DNA of 64,000 bases from Loktanella sp. SALINAS62. GTDB lineage: Bacteria > Pseudomonadota > Alphaproteobacteria > Rhodobacterales > Rhodobacteraceae. How positions within the stretch are numbered: the stretch's first letter is position 1; each line of letters begins with the position of its first letter. The stretch spans positions 142,931-206,930 of the forward strand of contig NZ_JAAFZU010000034.1 of the NCBI RefSeq assembly GCF_018263905.1, written 5' to 3'. The notes beneath the pieces were generated by a model, which saw only the letters and a list, made by a program, of their open reading frames with translations, did not search any database and was not told the origin of the DNA. This document shows positions 62,613 to 64,000 of this stretch, piece by piece. A program made the position numbers and the translations under genes.

Positions 62613-63847
62613 CTATGCGACCTCGCTCACTCGGATGGATCGAAGCTTCGCAGGAAGGTCCTCCACCCGATAAAGTGCCACGCCAATCTGTGCGGCCGAA
62701 TATGCAGAGGGAACTCGATATCGCCTCAGATCGCGCTCAACCAACGCACGGGGGACCTCAAGGTGGTTGGCGATGTCACTCGATTTGACAAACTGCGCCC
62801 TGAACCGTGTGAAGTCGTCGAGATCCACGCGACGGATGATGTGGTGACCGGCCCGAGGCTGAACGGTGACGGAAGGAAGTTCCGCGGGCGTTTCCCCATT
62901 TTCGTCGATCAGGGCCCAGAAAGTCTCGGCGGGGAACCCGATCTTTGCCGCAGCCTGCGAAGGGGCGAAACCGGTCAACACTTTCCCGATAACTTGTGCG
63001 AGTTCGCTCGGCTGAACGTGGATCGCAGCATAACCATCGAGATCACGAGGCGAGACAACCTTCTCGAGAAATCCCCCGAGGACAAGATGCACGATATCCA
63101 CGCACGGCACTTTCACCTTTTTCGCGGCCTCCGCAATCGGCACATATCCAAGCGGCAAAGCATCCACCAAACGCGCCCGAACCATTAGGGCTGACAAGAA
63201 GGCATCGATATCGCGACGATCGACCGACTTCTGAGTCCGACCAGGAGTTCCCGCTTCACCGGTCGCAATCTGGGTCAGAATTCTATCCTCGATGAGGCCC
63301 GTTGCTTGGGGACGTGAACAACCAAGAGCCTTGGGTAGCTTTATTACATGCACCAAACGTGTCATGGCAGCCGCGACGCTTCTTCCCACCGTTAGGGTCT
63401 TCGATCCACGCAAGGGGCCGAACTCGACGAGGACGCCGAGTTGCTCAGTTGCGCGAACCGCCTGTTCCAGCGTCTGAGCGTCCAGCCACTGCGACCCGCG
63501 GCGCCCGGCAAGCCGAGACACCGCGTAGAGTTGCAACGGTGAAGGCGGTCGCCGCGTGGCCGCCTCGGCCATCGCTTCCAGTTCTGTGCCACATTCGGGC
63601 ACCCGGACGGCCATTTCGTGAAATCGGTCATCCCAAACCTGAGGACGGCGTTGGAACAGCGTTATTCCATGCAGTGGGCATGTTCGAACCACGCGCAGAG
63701 GCCACTCGAAACGTCCCAGCCGAACGTGTTCCGGGTGGAATGACGAGGCATCGTCAGCCAGCAAGCATGCGGGGCAGAAGACCGTCGCCGGGTTGGATAG
63801 GAACTCTGCCGATATGACTTCTTGGCGAAGCCGATAGACCGCCAGTC
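62613..63847 (-). pseudogene. TniQ-family gene, 5' end removed by an IS3 element
   Basis: 411 codons remain. The frame starts inside the TniQ domain (RLAVYRLRQEVISAEFLSNP, then a zinc-knuckle Cys pair in VFCPACLLADD, and HPEHVRLGRFEWPLRVVRTCPLHG with the second Cys-His pair). The C-terminal half has helix-turn-helix-like segments (PSQAAAKIGFPAETFWALID; SSDIANHLEVPRALVERDLRRY). TniQ proteins help target-site choice in Tn7/Tn5053-type transposition, but lone homologues are common in Rhodobacterales. No tniA, tniB or tnsC is seen here. The first in-frame codons before 63847 belong to the IS end. Confidence 0.7.
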
Positions 63848-64000
63848 TGAACCGCGCCGGGTTTGCCGGAGGCTGATTTGTTCAACGTCAGGCTACTTTA
63901 TCGAGTGTGTTTAGATTTGCATAGAATGCCTCCTCTGCTTCTGCGGGTGTGGTGTATCCGATGGGACCGAATAGCCGGCGGTTGTTATACCAATCGACCC
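63848..64000 (-). mobile_element. IS3-family element, right end only
   Basis: The terminal repeat at 63848-63872 (minus strand CCTCCGGCAAACCCGG then CGCGGTTCA) matches 22 of 25 positions of the repeat at 36795-36819, in the inverted orientation expected for the opposite IS end. The body continues beyond the window. Confidence 0.82.
63888..64000 (-). CDS. IS3-family transposase OrfB, C-terminal end
   Basis: 37 codons in frame to the TGA at 63888: VDWYNNRRLFGPIGYTTPAEAEEAF and YANLNTLDKVA, the usual end of IS3-family OrfB after the D-D-E domain (WVDWYNxRRLHxxIGxxxPxExE). The rest lies outside the window. No lesion is visible in this part. Confidence 0.85.
   Translation of the reverse strand, partial: VDWYNNRRLFGPIGYTTPAEAEEAFYANLNTLDKVA

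Noticed and set aside
62613..63847. TniQ as part of a CRISPR-associated or Tn7-like transposon
   Set aside because: No TnsABC, TniA/B, Cas genes, CRISPR array or Tn7-type ends are seen in the window; a lone TniQ homologue is the simpler reading.

Overview
The window looks like a chromosomal segment of an alphaproteobacterium of the Rhodobacterales (roseobacter-like). The signs are GC-rich coding, the gene order aroA-cmk-rpsA-ihfB-lapA-trpF-trpB, the order miaB-phoH-ybeY-corC-lnt-metK, and a SAM/SAH riboswitch (a class known mainly from this order) overlapping the metK ribosome binding site. No tRNA, rRNA, CRISPR array or replication origin was found.

Layout. 1-4.9 kb: 3' end of an amylosucrase gene, then rplY, pth and a tightly packed run of three poorly characterised genes. 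4.9-6.6 kb: a minus-strand unit of two tandem PepSY-like secreted proteins with Asp/Arg-rich tails and a membrane-anchored LuxR-type regulator. 6.8-15.2 kb: core genes (trpB, trpF, lapA, ihfB, rpsA, a nitroreductase, cmk, aroA, trmB). 15.2-19.7 kb: a secreted dienelactone hydrolase and a complete proline pathway (proC-proA divergent from proB) lying between trmB and metK. 19.8-27.6 kb: metK, lnt, corC-like, ybeY, phoH, a lipoprotein/OmpA pair sharing a small Cys-containing domain, and miaB. 27.7-35.5 kb: a glycosyltransferase-like gene, an SRPBCC-ADH-SDR-SDR operon, a PQQ sugar dehydrogenase fused to cytochrome c, and an orphan histidine kinase.

35.6-51.1 kb is accessory DNA. It starts with a decayed IS3-family element, holds a truncated FNT-transporter fragment, and ends near an HsdR remnant. 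Its main content is a sugar-acid (L-idonate/ketogluconate/gluconate type) catabolic cluster: a LacI/GntR-type regulator, a three-gene ABC importer, gluconate 5-dehydrogenase, L-idonate 5-dehydrogenase, a D-2-hydroxyacid dehydrogenase, a SMP-30 lactonase, accessory oxidoreductases and a broken gluconokinase. Four near-identical 14-bp operator-like palindromes precede its transcription units, so the cluster reads as one local regulon. A TetR/peroxiredoxin pair divergent from a cytochrome P460-like gene follows, with two inverted repeats between them.

51.1-56.4 kb: carboxynorspermidine decarboxylase and dehydrogenase genes (spermidine-type polyamine synthesis) and an iron-type ABC importer. 56.6-62.1 kb: pstSCAB-phoU with a clear PHO box and a hairpin between pstS and pstC. 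62.6-64 kb: a TniQ-family gene whose 5' end has been cut off by a second IS3-family element that runs out of the window.
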